The notes beneath the pieces were generated by a model, which had not been told where the DNA came from, ran no database searches, and was given only the letters and a program-made list of their open reading frames with translations. A stretch of 64,000 nucleotides of DNA from Frankineae bacterium MT45. GTDB taxonomy: Bacteria > Actinomycetota > Actinomycetes > Mycobacteriales > Jatrophihabitantaceae. A program made the position numbers and the translations under genes. Positions 26,746 to 36,031 of the stretch are shown here, piece by piece. Where the stretch lies: NCBI GenBank assembly GCA_900100325.1, contig LT629697.1:4151423-4215422 (forward strand). Reading direction: 5' to 3'. Within the stretch, counting starts at the first letter, position 1. Every line of letters starts with the position of its first letter.

Positions 26746-29700
26746 TGCCCCGGCTCGCTGGGGCTCAGCTGCTGCGACGCATCGATGGGCGGCGTGCGCG
26801 ACGGCTCGGGTTGCGATTCGCCCCAGGGCGAGATCGGGTTGCCGATCCAGCGCGTCCCGGCCGGCACCATCTCGCCACGCATCACCAGTGACGCCGGACC
26901 GACGGTGGCCCCGGAACCGATCGCCGCCGCCGGAAGGATGACACCGTGCGGGCCCAGCGTTGCTCCCGCGGCCAGGTCGACGGTGTCCATACGCATTATC
27001 CGATCATGGAACAGGTGCGTCTGCAGGACGCACCCCCGATTCACCGTGACCGCATCGCCCAGGCGCACCAGGTCGGCTTCCGGCAGCCAGTACGTCTCGC
27101 ACCAGACACCGCGGCCGATCCGCGCCCCGAGCGTCCGCAGCCAGAGATTGAGCACGGACGTGCCGGTCGCCGCCCGCGCGAACCAGGGGGCGGCCACCAT
27201 CTCGACGAAAGTGTCGACGACCTCGTTACGCCAGACGAAGGAGCTCCAGAGCGGGTGCTCGACGACCTGCAGCCGCCCGACCAGCAGCCACTTGGCCGCC
27301 GTCGTCACCGCTCCGGCGACCGCGCCGGCCCCCAGCAGCACCAGGCCACCGCAGACCGCGGCGAGCCAGTAGCCCCGCTGCCCGGCCAGCCACTGCAGGG
27401 CCAGCAGCACACCGGCGCCGATGCCGAAGGTGACCATCAGCGGGATGGCCCGGCAGAGCTCGACGCAGGAGCGGGCCACCCGTACCCGGCGGCTCGGGGC
27501 GAAGGTGCGGGCCCGGTCCGCCTCATCGGCCGAGCGGCGCAGCTGAACCGGCGGGCTACCCAGCCAGGACGACCCCTTCTTGGCCTTCTCCGGCGAGACC
27601 GACAGGACGGCGATGAGACCGTTCTTCGGCACCGAACGTCCCGGCGCGGCCATCGCCGAGTTTCCGAGGAAGGCGCGCTTCCCGACCTTGGCCGGCGCGA
27701 TCCGCAGCCAGCCGCGGCCCAGCTCGTAGGAGGCGATCATGGTGTCGTCGGCCAGGAAGGCGCCGTCGTTGACCTGGGTCATCTTGGGGAGCAGCAGCAC
27801 GGTGGAGGCCTCGACGCCGTGTCCGACCTGAGCCCCGAGCGCCCGCAGCCAGGTCGGCGTGAAGAGGCTGGAGTAGATCGGGAAGAGGAGCGAGCGGGCC
27901 GAGTCCATCAGCCGCTCCGTGGCCCAGACCTGCCAGCCGATCCGGCTGCGGACCGGGAACTCGCCGGCCCGGACACCGATGCCCAGGCAGCGCACGATGA
28001 TCAGCGTCAGCAGCGCGTAGCCGACGAGCCAGCTCAGCGCAACGGCCGGGATCGCGATCGCCACCGCGTGGGCGGCCAGGGTCAGGGTGTCAGCGTTCTG
28101 CAGCAGATTCCCAACCAGCAAAAGCCCCGGGACGAGCGCGATCACCGGCAGGAGCGCGAAGAAGGCCGAGGCCAGGGCGTAGGCGATCACCCAGCGACGG
28201 CGGCGCGGGGCGTGGCTCGGCCAGTCGTTCCCCTTGGCCGGTCCCTGGTAGGCGGCCGGGGCGCCGGCCCACCGCTCGCCGTCACCGACCTGACCGGTGA
28301 CGAAGGAGCCGGCCTCGACCTGGGCCTCCCGGCCGACCCGGGCCCCGGGAGCCAGCGTGCTGCGCGAGCCGACGGTCGCGTTGACCCCGACGTGGACGCG
28401 TCCCAGGTGGAGCACGTCCCCGTCGATCCAGTAGCCGGAGAGGTCCACCTCGGGCTCGATCGCGGCACCGCGCCCCAGCGTCAGCATGCCGGTGATCGGA
28501 GGGAGCGAATGCAGGTGCACGTCCCGGCCGACCTTGGCCCCCAATGCCCTTGCGTAGTAGGCGATCCAGGGCGCGCCGGCCAGGTTGGCCGCCCCCACCG
28601 CGTCGGCCAACCGCTCGGCCGTCCAGAGCCGCAGATGCACCGAGCCGCCGCGCGGATGGTCACCGGGCGCGACCCGCCACAGCAGCGCACGTGCCCCGAC
28701 CACGGCCAGCCCCATCCGTCCGGGTGGGCTCACCAGGAGCAGCAGCGCGGCCAGCAGCCACCACCACGAGACGGTCGGCGCCCACTCGTAGCCGGCGTCC
28801 CGTCCGTAGTGGTTCAGCAGGTTGTTGAGGACGCCGAGCACCGTGAGCCAGCGCAGTCCGGTCACCGTCTGCAGTGCGGCGGTGATGAGGATCTGGAGCA
28901 GCTGCGTGCGGCGTGGTGTGGGGCGCATCGTCCGGACCACGACGGCCTTGGCCGGCGCCGACGCGTCCAGTAGTTCGGCCAGGTCACCCAGTCGCGGGTT
29001 CTGGTAGATGTCGGCCACCGTCACGCTGGTGAAGCGCTCGCGCAGCATCGAGATCAGCCGCGCCGCGGCCAGGCTCCCGCCGCCGTGAGCGAAGAAGTCG
29101 TCGTCGAGCCCCAGAACCTGGCCGCCGAGCACGGCCGACCAGCGTTCGGCCAGCCACGCGGCGGTGCCGGTGAGGTCGTGGGTCGCCTCCTCCGGCGTCC
29201 CCGCGGTGAGCGGCCAGGGGAGCGCATTGCGGTCGACTTTCCCGGAGGTTCGGGTCGGCAGGTCCTCCACCTCCGCCAGCACCGGAACCAGCGCGGCCGG
29301 CAACTGCTCACGCAGCCGGGCCAGCGCCTGTGCCGGCACGAACTCCTGGTCGGGCGCGATGACGACGTAGCCGACCAGGATCTGGTTCCCGGCCGGGGTG
29401 CTCTTCACCGCGGCCGCGGCCGCCATCACCTCGGGGAGGGCCTGCAGGGCCGCATCCACCTCGCCGAGCTCGATGCGCCGCCCGCCGAGCTTCACCTGCT
29501 CGTCGGCTCGTCCTTGAAAAACAAGGCCATCCGGCTCGTAGCGGACCAGGTCGCCCGAGCGATAGGCCCGCGCCCAGCCCAGCGTCGGGAAGGGTGCGAA
29601 CTTCTCGGCGTCCTTCGCCGGGTCGAGGTAGCGGGCCAGCCCCACGCCGCCGATGATGAGCTCACCGACCGCGCCGACCTCGACTGGCTGCCCCTGCCCG

Positions 29701-30764
29701 TCGACCACGGCCAGCTCCCACCCGTCCAGCGGCAGTCCGATGCGGACCGGCTCGTCCTCGCGCAGCAGAGCGCCGCAGGCCACCACCGTGGCCTCGGTCG
29801 GGCCGTAGGTGTTCCAGACCTCGCGCCCCTCTTCGACCAGCCGGTCAACCAGCTCCGGCGGGCAGGCCTCGCCGCCGAAGATGAGCAGCCGCACCCCGTC
29901 CAGGCAGTCCGGCGGCCAGAGTGCGGCCAGCGTCGGGACGGTCGAGACGATGGTGATCCGCTGCCGGATCAGCCACGGGCCGAGGTCGATGCCGCTGCGG
30001 ACGAGCGAGCGGGGCGCCGGCACCAGGCAGCCGCCGTAACGCCAGGCAAGCCACATCTCCTCGCACGACGCGTCAAAGGCCACCGAGAGGCCGGCCAGCA
30101 CCCGGTCACCCGGGGCAATCGCCTTATCCTGCAGGAACATTCGCGACTCGGCGTCGACGAAGGCGGCGGCACTGCGATGGCTCACTGCGACGCCCTTCGG
30201 GGTGCCGGTCGACCCCGAGGTGAAGATGATCCAGGCGTCATCCTCCGGCGTCGGCGGCTGCGTCTGCGCGTCCGGCGACTCCGGTGGTGGCAGTTCGGCG
30301 TCACCGGCTGCCCCCAACGTGCCAAAAGCGGACCAGAAGTCGGTGTCGACGATCAGGCGTACCGCCGCTTCGGAGAAGACGAGTTCAGCCCGCTCTGGGG
30401 GGTCATCGGCATCGACCGGGACGTAGGCGGCACCAGCGGTGAGGATGCCGAGGATGGCGATGTAAAGGTCGTGCGTCCCGGACGGCAGCCGCACCCCGAC
30501 CCGGTCGCCGCGCCGCACCCCGGCCCCGGCCAGGTTCGTGGCGAAGCGCTCGACGCAATCCTGCAACTGCGCGTAGCTGACGGTGCTGCTGCCGTCGTCC
30601 AGTGCCGGCGCCTCCGGGAACGCGGCGACGGTGGTGGCGAAGACGTCGATCAGGGTGCGCACGGGTGGCGCGGCGCCGAGCCGTCCGAGGACATGATCGG
30701 CCAACTGAGCGGCGTCAGGCCCGGAGGGGTGAAGCAGATCAGGCGGGGCGGGCTCTTCGGTCAC
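26742..30764 (-). CDS. Pls/PosA-family NRPS-like membrane synthetase
   Basis: 1340 residues from a GTG. Adenylation domain about 30-510: A3 IIFTSGSTGTPKGVAVSH, A5 NTYGPTEATVVA, A7 YRSGDLVRYEPDG, A8 KLGGRRIELGEVD and A10 PTRTSGKVDRNALP. A carrier domain follows (DDDFFAHGGGSLAAARL, Ser about 557). The C-terminal half has several TM helices interleaved with three left-handed beta-helix (hexapeptide-type) segments, about 745-835, 1000-1070 and 1230-1310. This is the architecture of epsilon-poly-lysine synthetase (Pls) and PosA-type enzymes. The monomer used was not deduced. It is coupled to an M1 peptidase. Confidence 0.93.
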   Translation of the reverse strand: MTEEPAPPDLLHPSGPDAAQLADHVLGRLGAAPPVRTLIDVFATTVAAFPEAPALDDGSSTVSYAQLQDCVERFATNLAGAGVRRGDRVGVRLPSGTHDLYIAILGILTAGAAYVPVDADDPPERAELVFSEAAVRLIVDTDFWSAFGTLGAAGDAELPPPESPDAQTQPPTPEDDAWIIFTSGSTGTPKGVAVSHRSAAAFVDAESRMFLQDKAIAPGDRVLAGLSVAFDASCEEMWLAWRYGGCLVPAPRSLVRSGIDLGPWLIRQRITIVSTVPTLAALWPPDCLDGVRLLIFGGEACPPELVDRLVEEGREVWNTYGPTEATVVACGALLREDEPVRIGLPLDGWELAVVDGQGQPVEVGAVGELIIGGVGLARYLDPAKDAEKFAPFPTLGWARAYRSGDLVRYEPDGLVFQGRADEQVKLGGRRIELGEVDAALQALPEVMAAAAAVKSTPAGNQILVGYVVIAPDQEFVPAQALARLREQLPAALVPVLAEVEDLPTRTSGKVDRNALPWPLTAGTPEEATHDLTGTAAWLAERWSAVLGGQVLGLDDDFFAHGGGSLAAARLISMLRERFTSVTVADIYQNPRLGDLAELLDASAPAKAVVVRTMRPTPRRTQLLQILITAALQTVTGLRWLTVLGVLNNLLNHYGRDAGYEWAPTVSWWWLLAALLLLVSPPGRMGLAVVGARALLWRVAPGDHPRGGSVHLRLWTAERLADAVGAANLAGAPWIAYYARALGAKVGRDVHLHSLPPITGMLTLGRGAAIEPEVDLSGYWIDGDVLHLGRVHVGVNATVGSRSTLAPGARVGREAQVEAGSFVTGQVGDGERWAGAPAAYQGPAKGNDWPSHAPRRRRWVIAYALASAFFALLPVIALVPGLLLVGNLLQNADTLTLAAHAVAIAIPAVALSWLVGYALLTLIIVRCLGIGVRAGEFPVRSRIGWQVWATERLMDSARSLLFPIYSSLFTPTWLRALGAQVGHGVEASTVLLLPKMTQVNDGAFLADDTMIASYELGRGWLRIAPAKVGKRAFLGNSAMAAPGRSVPKNGLIAVLSVSPEKAKKGSSWLGSPPVQLRRSADEADRARTFAPSRRVRVARSCVELCRAIPLMVTFGIGAGVLLALQWLAGQRGYWLAAVCGGLVLLGAGAVAGAVTTAAKWLLVGRLQVVEHPLWSSFVWRNEVVDTFVEMVAAPWFARAATGTSVLNLWLRTLGARIGRGVWCETYWLPEADLVRLGDAVTVNRGCVLQTHLFHDRIMRMDTVDLAAGATLGPHGVILPAAAIGSGATVGPASLVMRGEMVPAGTRWIGNPISPWGESQPEPSRTPPIDASQQLSPSEPGH

Positions 30765-30844
30765 GGTCCTGTCTTCGAGTCGGCCAACGGGGCAGGGGCG
30801 CCCTCATCCTCTCAGGTTCAGGTGAACGGTCGTTGACGCGCGCG

Positions 30845-31438
30845 CTACCGACGGTCGCCGGGTAGCAGGGCGGCGACCCAGGCGTCGTGACGGACGCCTC
30901 TGGCCACGCAGCGCGAACGGGCCACGCCCTCGAACTGAAACCCGACGCGCTCGGCGGTGCGGCGCGATCCCCAGTTGCCGACGAAGGCCAGCCACTCGAT
31001 GCGAGCTAGCCCGAGCGAGTCGAAGCCCCAGTCGCAGATGGTGCGCAGCGCGGAGCTCGCGACGCCGTTGCAGCGAGCCCAGGGCGCGACGTTGAACCCG
31101 ACCTCGGCCGCTCCGTCGCCGTCGAGGCGGAGGTCGATGCTGCCGGCGTAGGGGTGCTCGTCGGTCGCTATCGCGAAGACCGGGTTGCGGCCACTGGCGA
31201 AGCCGGCGGCGGAATGGGCAATGAAATCCTGTGCGTCCTGCTCCGTGTACGGCATCGGGATCGTGGTGTACTGCTGGGTCTGGACGTCCTGGCAGGCAAC
31301 CACGATCGGCGACACGTCGGCCGTCGTCAGCGGCCGAAGCCGGACGGCGGCCCAACCGGCGGGGGCGACCGAGTCGAGTTCTACGGGCGCGATGGCCGGC
31401 GACTGCGTGATCTGACCCATGGGTCCATCGAACACCAC
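30845..31438 (-). CDS. GNAT N-acetyltransferase, RimJ/RimL-like
   Basis: 197 residues; an in-frame ATG six codons later is an equally good start, as neither has a clear ribosome site. The pattern VRLRPLTTADVSPIVVACQD, then VGFNVAPWARCNGVASSALR, WGFDSLGLARIEWLAFVGN and SRRTAERVGFQFEG is that of Acetyltransf_3 (RimL-type) proteins, which acetylate protein N-termini or small amines. It stands alone between the NRPS-like gene and the tailoring cluster. Confidence 0.85.
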   Translation of the reverse strand: MVFDGPMGQITQSPAIAPVELDSVAPAGWAAVRLRPLTTADVSPIVVACQDVQTQQYTTIPMPYTEQDAQDFIAHSAAGFASGRNPVFAIATDEHPYAGSIDLRLDGDGAAEVGFNVAPWARCNGVASSALRTICDWGFDSLGLARIEWLAFVGNWGSRRTAERVGFQFEGVARSRCVARGVRHDAWVAALLPGDRR

Positions 31439-31467
31439 GACGCGGCCGAACGCACCGCAATTTGCGC

Positions 31468-32235
31468 TCAGTTGGCGATGGCCCGCACGCCGATGTTGGC
31501 CAGCATGGCCGGTGGGATCTCCGGGCTGATGTCGATGAGCGCGGCGATGAGCTCCGACGGCCAGTCGAGCATCATCGAGTTCGGGACCGTCTTCAGCTGG
31601 TACCCGAACTGCTCGGTGACCTCGAAGCCGGCCGCGGCCAGGTCCCGGCCGAGCATCTCGAAGTCGAAGACCCGCAGGTGCCCGACCAGGCGGTCACGGT
31701 CACTCAGCACGTCCAGACGATCCATGAAGCCCATCCGGACGGCCAGGCGCCGGTGCAGCGACTCGGCATTGGGGACCATGACGATCAGCGCGCCGCCCGG
31801 CTTCAGCCAGGTACGGATCCGGCTGAAGAGGGCGACCGGGTCGTCGACGTGCTCGGCGATGTGCAGGGCCAGCACCGCGTCGTACGGCTCAGTCGGGACG
31901 AACTCCTCGAACATCGCGGTGTGCACGACCAGGCCGGTGCCGGCGTGCTTCTCCAACGCAGCCTTGCTCAAGCGCGGAGACCCTTCGACGACCTCGATGT
32001 TGACGCCCCGCGACAGCAACTCGCCGGTCACCAGCCCGGTGCCGAAGCCCATCTCCAGCACCCGCTCAGCGCCGTGCAGGGCAGCCAGGGTGCGGTCCAG
32101 CGAACGCTCCTGCCCCATCTCCTCGATATCGACGTCGGCCACCGCTGTGTTCAGGTAGTACTCGTCGGCGAAGGCGTCGAGCTTCTCCGGGGTGAGTTCG
32201 TTGGAGACGCTCGGGGTCTCGGTGGTGATGGTCAT
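31468..32235 (-). CDS. class I SAM-dependent methyltransferase (first of a paralogous pair)
   Basis: 255 residues. Motif I is VLEMGFGTGLVTGEL (about 59-73), followed by YDAVLALHIAEHVDDP and LKPGGALIVMVPN. The C-terminal part SLHRRLAVRMGF ... LSDRDRLVGHLR ... LKTVPNSMM matches that of the methyltransferase at 33610-34365 position for position, so the two arose by duplication. It is the last gene of a four-gene operon with 4-8 bp overlaps. The substrate, probably a sugar or sugar-linked metabolite, is inferred from context. Confidence 0.88.
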   Translation of the reverse strand: MTITTETPSVSNELTPEKLDAFADEYYLNTAVADVDIEEMGQERSLDRTLAALHGAERVLEMGFGTGLVTGELLSRGVNIEVVEGSPRLSKAALEKHAGTGLVVHTAMFEEFVPTEPYDAVLALHIAEHVDDPVALFSRIRTWLKPGGALIVMVPNAESLHRRLAVRMGFMDRLDVLSDRDRLVGHLRVFDFEMLGRDLAAAGFEVTEQFGYQLKTVPNSMMLDWPSELIAALIDISPEIPPAMLANIGVRAIAN

Positions 32236-33617
32236 CTGGTCAGCGCCTCCGCTGCTCGTAGTCCTTGGACGATCTGCTCGCCGAGGGCGTCGGCCCCGAA
32301 CTGCAGCCCGGCGCCGACGATCTCGGCATTGAGGTTCATGTTGTCGACCGCGCTCGCCGCGTGCCGGAAGAGGTCGGCGTTGGCCTGGGTCGGCAGCGGA
32401 AAGGAGGGGACGGCACCGCTTCGCAGCTCGACCATCTCGGCTCCGGCCCGCAGGATCGCCGCGCGCTCGACCGACTTGCGGGCGGCACCCACGATGTCGG
32501 CCTCGAGCGTGTCGTGACGGAGTTCGACGGTGAGCACTGTGCGTCCGGGCGCGCCCAGGCCGCCGGTGGAGATCCGGATCGCCGGCACGTCCGCGTCGAC
32601 GACGTTCAACAACGAGGGGAGGTGCAGCAGGTCCTCGTCGGCCACCTCGAGCCAGCTGATAACCGTCCGGGCCGTCTGCGGCACGTACTCGGCACCGACG
32701 GCGGCGAAGAGCTGGCCGGCCGGGGCGCCGATCACTGGGTAGTCGGCGTCGAGGGCCAGACCGTCGGCGAAGCCCAGACGTGTCTTGCCGTTGGCCAGGG
32801 AGTCGAGCGCCGTGAGGGCGCCGACCTGCTCCGGGGTGACCCCGTGCAGCGCGAGACGGGCCAGCAACTCCGCGACCACCTCACCGGCTCCACCGCCGGT
32901 GACGCTGTGGAACGGGCGGTCGGCGACGAACTGGATCTTCTCGTCACCCGCGGCCTGGGCCAGCGTCTGCGGCCAGAAGAGCGGGAGCCAGATCTTGCGG
33001 CGCAGGGCGGCGATCACGTCGGAGCAGCCACCGGCCACGAACTTCTCGGCCATCGGCTCCATGAAGAGGCGGTGGAAGGTCTCGCCGTGGTTTACGAAAG
33101 AGGCGTCGCCGAGGGTCATCTGGTCGAGGCGGCGGACGGTGTCGGCGGCCAGCAGACCAGCCGGATCACCCATGCCACGCCAGCAGGCCATCGCCTCGCA
33201 GCGGATCGCGGCCCGCTCGGTCTCGCTCAGGGCCTCCCGCAGCGCGGAGGCATCGGTAGTGAAATACAGGTCGTCGACGATCCGGCCGTTGAAGAACATC
33301 TGTGGGCGGGCAACCTGGACCAGCCGCTCGCCGACCAACTCGGTGAGGTAGTCACTGATCGCGGCGACGAAGTGGCGGTGCCCGGCCGGCCCCGGCACGT
33401 AGGAGTTCAGCGGCGGCGTCGTAGCACTCTGCTCGTAGCTCAGTTCCAGCAGCCGGACGCCCATCTCCAGGACGCGCCCATCCAGGCGCATGGAGCCGAA
33501 GCCGCCACCGGCCGGTCGCTTGTCGACCAGCAGCCGCACCGGCACGCCGGCGGCGGCCAACCGGTCGGCCGCGACCAGTGAGGCGATGCTGGACCCGACG
33601 ACGATCCGCTCAGTCAT
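32232..33617 (-). CDS. FAD/NAD(P)-binding oxidoreductase, amine-oxidase or UDP-galactopyranose-mutase-like
   Basis: 461 residues with a variant Rossmann dinucleotide motif at the very N-terminus (VVGSSIASLVAADRLAAAGVPVRLLVDKR), quoted from residue 6. The G-S-S-I-A-S-L form is unusual next to the classical GxGxxG. The following GGGFGSMRLDGRVLEMGVRLLEL resembles flavin-dependent mutases and desaturases. It overlaps both neighbouring methyltransferase genes. It could oxidise, isomerise or desaturate the product modified by the methyltransferases; nothing more specific can be said. Confidence 0.8.
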   Translation of the reverse strand: MTERIVVGSSIASLVAADRLAAAGVPVRLLVDKRPAGGGFGSMRLDGRVLEMGVRLLELSYEQSATTPPLNSYVPGPAGHRHFVAAISDYLTELVGERLVQVARPQMFFNGRIVDDLYFTTDASALREALSETERAAIRCEAMACWRGMGDPAGLLAADTVRRLDQMTLGDASFVNHGETFHRLFMEPMAEKFVAGGCSDVIAALRRKIWLPLFWPQTLAQAAGDEKIQFVADRPFHSVTGGGAGEVVAELLARLALHGVTPEQVGALTALDSLANGKTRLGFADGLALDADYPVIGAPAGQLFAAVGAEYVPQTARTVISWLEVADEDLLHLPSLLNVVDADVPAIRISTGGLGAPGRTVLTVELRHDTLEADIVGAARKSVERAAILRAGAEMVELRSGAVPSFPLPTQANADLFRHAASAVDNMNLNAEIVGAGLQFGADALGEQIVQGLRAAEALTR

Positions 33618-34365
33618 CGGTGCAGACCAGGCTCTCGGTGACGGCGAAGTCGAACTGCGTCTGCGGGGTCAGCACGAGGTAGTTCATCGCCGAGACGTCG
33701 GGAAGGTGCACGGCGCCGCGGATGAACCCCTCGATGACGTCCTCCGGGAGCTGACTCATCAGGCTGTTCGGCAGTGGCTTGAGCATGACGCCCTCGCGGG
33801 CGGCGACGCTCAGACCGGCCCGCTCGGCCAGCGACTGCAGCTCCTCGGCACTCCACAGGCCCCGGGTGCCCCACTGATTGCCGCGATCGGAGATCTCGTC
33901 CAGGGAGGAGATCAGCCCCATCTCCAGCGCGCAGAGACGGTGCATCGAGTGCGGATTCTGCAGTGTTATGTGGATCATTCCGCCCGGCGTCAGCAGCTGC
34001 GCACAGCGGCGCAGGAACTCGACCGGGTCGGCCAGTTCGTGGAGCACGTTGGTGGCCAGGATGTGCTCGTAGCGCTTGGTCCCGACCTGGAGGTCGTCGA
34101 GGTCACCGAGTTCGAAGCGGGCGCCGAGCAGCCCGCGCTGCCAGGCGCGGTGCAGGAAGATCTCGGAGCGATCGACGCCGACCCAGCAGCTCGGGGCGCT
34201 GAGTGCCAGTGTTTTGCTGGTCATCAGCCCCGTCGCGCAGCCCAACTCGAGCACCCGGTCGCCCACCGAGATGCGCGCGGCGATCCGCCGGGCCGTCGCG
34301 ATCGTGTAGTACCGGTCGAAGTCGGTGTCCGGGTCGTAGGTGTCTGCGTAGTCGATTCCGGTCAT
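33610..34365 (-). CDS. class I SAM-dependent methyltransferase (second of a paralogous pair)
   Basis: 251 residues. Motif I is VLELGCATGLMTSKTL (about 42-57) with DRSEIFLHRAW binding the ribose, then LATNVLHELADP and LTPGGMIHITLQN. The C-terminal signature SMHRLCALEMGL ... ISDRGNQWGTRG ... LKPLPNSLM is shared with the gene at 31468-32235. Separated from it only by the flavoprotein gene, it is part of the same operon. Its substrate is unknown. Confidence 0.88.
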   Translation of the reverse strand: MTGIDYADTYDPDTDFDRYYTIATARRIAARISVGDRVLELGCATGLMTSKTLALSAPSCWVGVDRSEIFLHRAWQRGLLGARFELGDLDDLQVGTKRYEHILATNVLHELADPVEFLRRCAQLLTPGGMIHITLQNPHSMHRLCALEMGLISSLDEISDRGNQWGTRGLWSAEELQSLAERAGLSVAAREGVMLKPLPNSLMSQLPEDVIEGFIRGAVHLPDVSAMNYLVLTPQTQFDFAVTESLVCTDD

Positions 34366-35399
34366 CGGAGGTCCTTAATCAGCGTGAATCGTGGCTCGAT
34401 CTTGGCGAGCACGCTGCGCTTGAACTGCACGAGTCCGGAGTTCGGGACCAGCCCCGAGCCCCCTTCGTGCAGGCGCAGTTCGGGTTCATTGGAGATGCCG
34501 AGGTCGATGACACCGACCCCGTCGGCGATCGCCCGCTCCACCAGCCGGTAGGCCAGCAGCATCATCGGGGATCGCTTGAGTTCGTGTTCGGAGTCACCCC
34601 AGGCGACGACCAGGTCGCGCCCCGGGGCAACCCGGTAGACCAGCGCGGCCGCCACCAGCTGCGACCCCTCGCCGTGGCCGTGGCGCAGCGCGAACATCCG
34701 CACATGCGGGCTGAGCTGGGTGCGGGCGCGGGCGAGGTACTCGGCGGAGAGGGCGAAGCGACGCCCCTTCCGCAGCCGGTTCTCGGCCAGCAGGTTGTAG
34801 GCCTGGGCCCAGACGGCGTCGTCGGTGACCTCGCCGAAGGTCAGCTCCTCGGTGAGCAGGTAGCGCAGCGTCTTCTGGGCCGCCGGGCGGAGGTTGTGCA
34901 CGTACTCCAGCGGCGTGCGCCAGCTGGCCACCGGAATGTGCTGGTTCAGTTCGCAGCGTTCGACGGTGAATCCGGCGTTCAGCAGGGTGAACTGCACCAC
35001 GGGCTCGTTGTCGGAGTAGCAGGTCGGGGCGAGCTTGAGGCGCATGGATCGGACGCCCGCGGCCTGAATGTTGCTCACCGATCCGAGCACCACGTCGGCG
35101 ATGTTGTCGTTGGTCTCACGGTCGTCGACGAAGTCGAAGCCGCCGAAGGGCGCGCTGTAGCCGGAGATGAAGGTGTCCCCGTCACGGACGCCGCTCAGGC
35201 CGCCGAGCATGCGACCGGCGTCGTCGTGCACCTCAGTGAAGAAGACGTCCTGCTCGCTCAGCCCGCTGCCTGAGGGGCGGCCGGCACCGCCGAGGTTGAG
35301 CTCGTGGAAGGAGGCCCAGTTGAAGAGGCGGCGCCAGCGGGCGTTCTGACTTCCGGGCGCGGCAAAGCGCAGGGTGTCGAGCTCCGTCACGAGGGTCAC
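34362..35399 (-). CDS. FemAB/GNAT-like acyltransferase
   Basis: 345 residues. Two GNAT-like halves in the FemAB manner are apparent: the first about 45-170 (VFFTEVHDDAGRMLGGLSGVR; RSMRLKLAPTCYSDN), the second about 190-330 (RYLLTEELTFGEVT; LVAAALVYRVAPGRDLVVAWGDSE; YRLVERAIADGVGVIDLG). FemAB-like enzymes transfer amino acids or acyl groups to cell-wall or exopolysaccharide precursors. It is the first gene of the leftward operon and overlaps the downstream methyltransferase by 4 bp. Confidence 0.8.
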   Translation of the reverse strand: MTLVTELDTLRFAAPGSQNARWRRLFNWASFHELNLGGAGRPSGSGLSEQDVFFTEVHDDAGRMLGGLSGVRDGDTFISGYSAPFGGFDFVDDRETNDNIADVVLGSVSNIQAAGVRSMRLKLAPTCYSDNEPVVQFTLLNAGFTVERCELNQHIPVASWRTPLEYVHNLRPAAQKTLRYLLTEELTFGEVTDDAVWAQAYNLLAENRLRKGRRFALSAEYLARARTQLSPHVRMFALRHGHGEGSQLVAAALVYRVAPGRDLVVAWGDSEHELKRSPMMLLAYRLVERAIADGVGVIDLGISNEPELRLHEGGSGLVPNSGLVQFKRSVLAKIEPRFTLIKDLR

Positions 35400-35539
35400 A
35401 TCTGCTCTATCGGCCCGGGCGGCAGATACCTGAGTCCCGGTAGGTAAATGTGTTGATCTCGCTCACATTCGTCGCGTCCAGGTCGATTGGGGGTTCAGCC
35501 GGTATCAAACGGGCGCCCGAGTTGAGTAGGAGAATCCGA
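35400..35539. promoter_or_regulatory. divergent promoter region of the tailoring cluster
   Basis: The 140 bp between the leftward FemAB-like operon and the rightward ketoisomerase-glycosyltransferase operon must hold both promoters. An AT-richer core (about 35445-35475) is visible. No operator or regulator gene was recognised. Confidence 0.5.
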
Positions 35540-36031
35540 GTGTCAGCCACTCCCCTGACGGATCTGACCAAGTTCCCCAGCACCACCGTGCGCACCCGCC
35601 CGGCCAACCCGCTGTCCCGCTCCAGCGTCGTGGATCTGCCGATCATCGCCGACCCGCGCGGCAACCTCACCTTCGTCGAGGCGGGCAACCACATCCCGTT
35701 CCCCATCGAGCGGGTCTACTACCTGTATGACGTCCCCGGCGGTGCCAGCCGCGGCGGCCATGCCCACAAGGCCCTGCACCAGCTCATCATCGCCATGTCG
35801 GGAAGCTTCGACATCATCCTCGACGACGGCGCCGAGCGGCGGCTCCACAGCCTGAACCGCTCGTACAAGGGCCTCTACGTCCCGCCCATGGTCTGGCGCG
35901 AGATCGACAACTTCTCCTCCGGCTCGGTGTGCATGGTGCTCGCCTCGGCCCACTACGACGAGGGCGACTACTACCGCGAGTACGCGGACTTCGCGGTTGA
36001 CGCCGGGAACCGGGTGGGCTGGGACGCATGA
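35540..36031 (+). CDS. sugar 3,4-ketoisomerase (FdtA/WxcM-like cupin)
   Basis: A GTG at 35540 with AGGAG at 35528-35532 gives 163 residues. The family signature is complete: VVDLPIIADPRGNLTFVEAG, IERVYYLYDVPGGASRGGHAH with catalytic His residues, HQLIIAMSGSFDIILDDG, PPMVWREIDNFS and SAHYDEGDYYREY. FdtA/QdtA enzymes convert dTDP-4-keto-6-deoxyglucose to a 3-keto sugar, usually for 3-amino-3,6-dideoxy sugars. No aminotransferase partner lies in the window. It overlaps the glycosyltransferase gene by ATGA. Confidence 0.92.
   Translation: MSATPLTDLTKFPSTTVRTRPANPLSRSSVVDLPIIADPRGNLTFVEAGNHIPFPIERVYYLYDVPGGASRGGHAHKALHQLIIAMSGSFDIILDDGAERRLHSLNRSYKGLYVPPMVWREIDNFSSGSVCMVLASAHYDEGDYYREYADFAVDAGNRVGWDA

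Noticed and set aside
26946-28973. Very long + strand open frame opposite the Pls-like gene, and similar long frames opposite leuA, the M1 peptidase and the aldehyde dehydrogenase
   Set aside because: These are antisense frames that stay open because of the high GC content; their composition is Arg/Gly/Pro-rich with no domain motifs, while the opposite strand encodes clear families.
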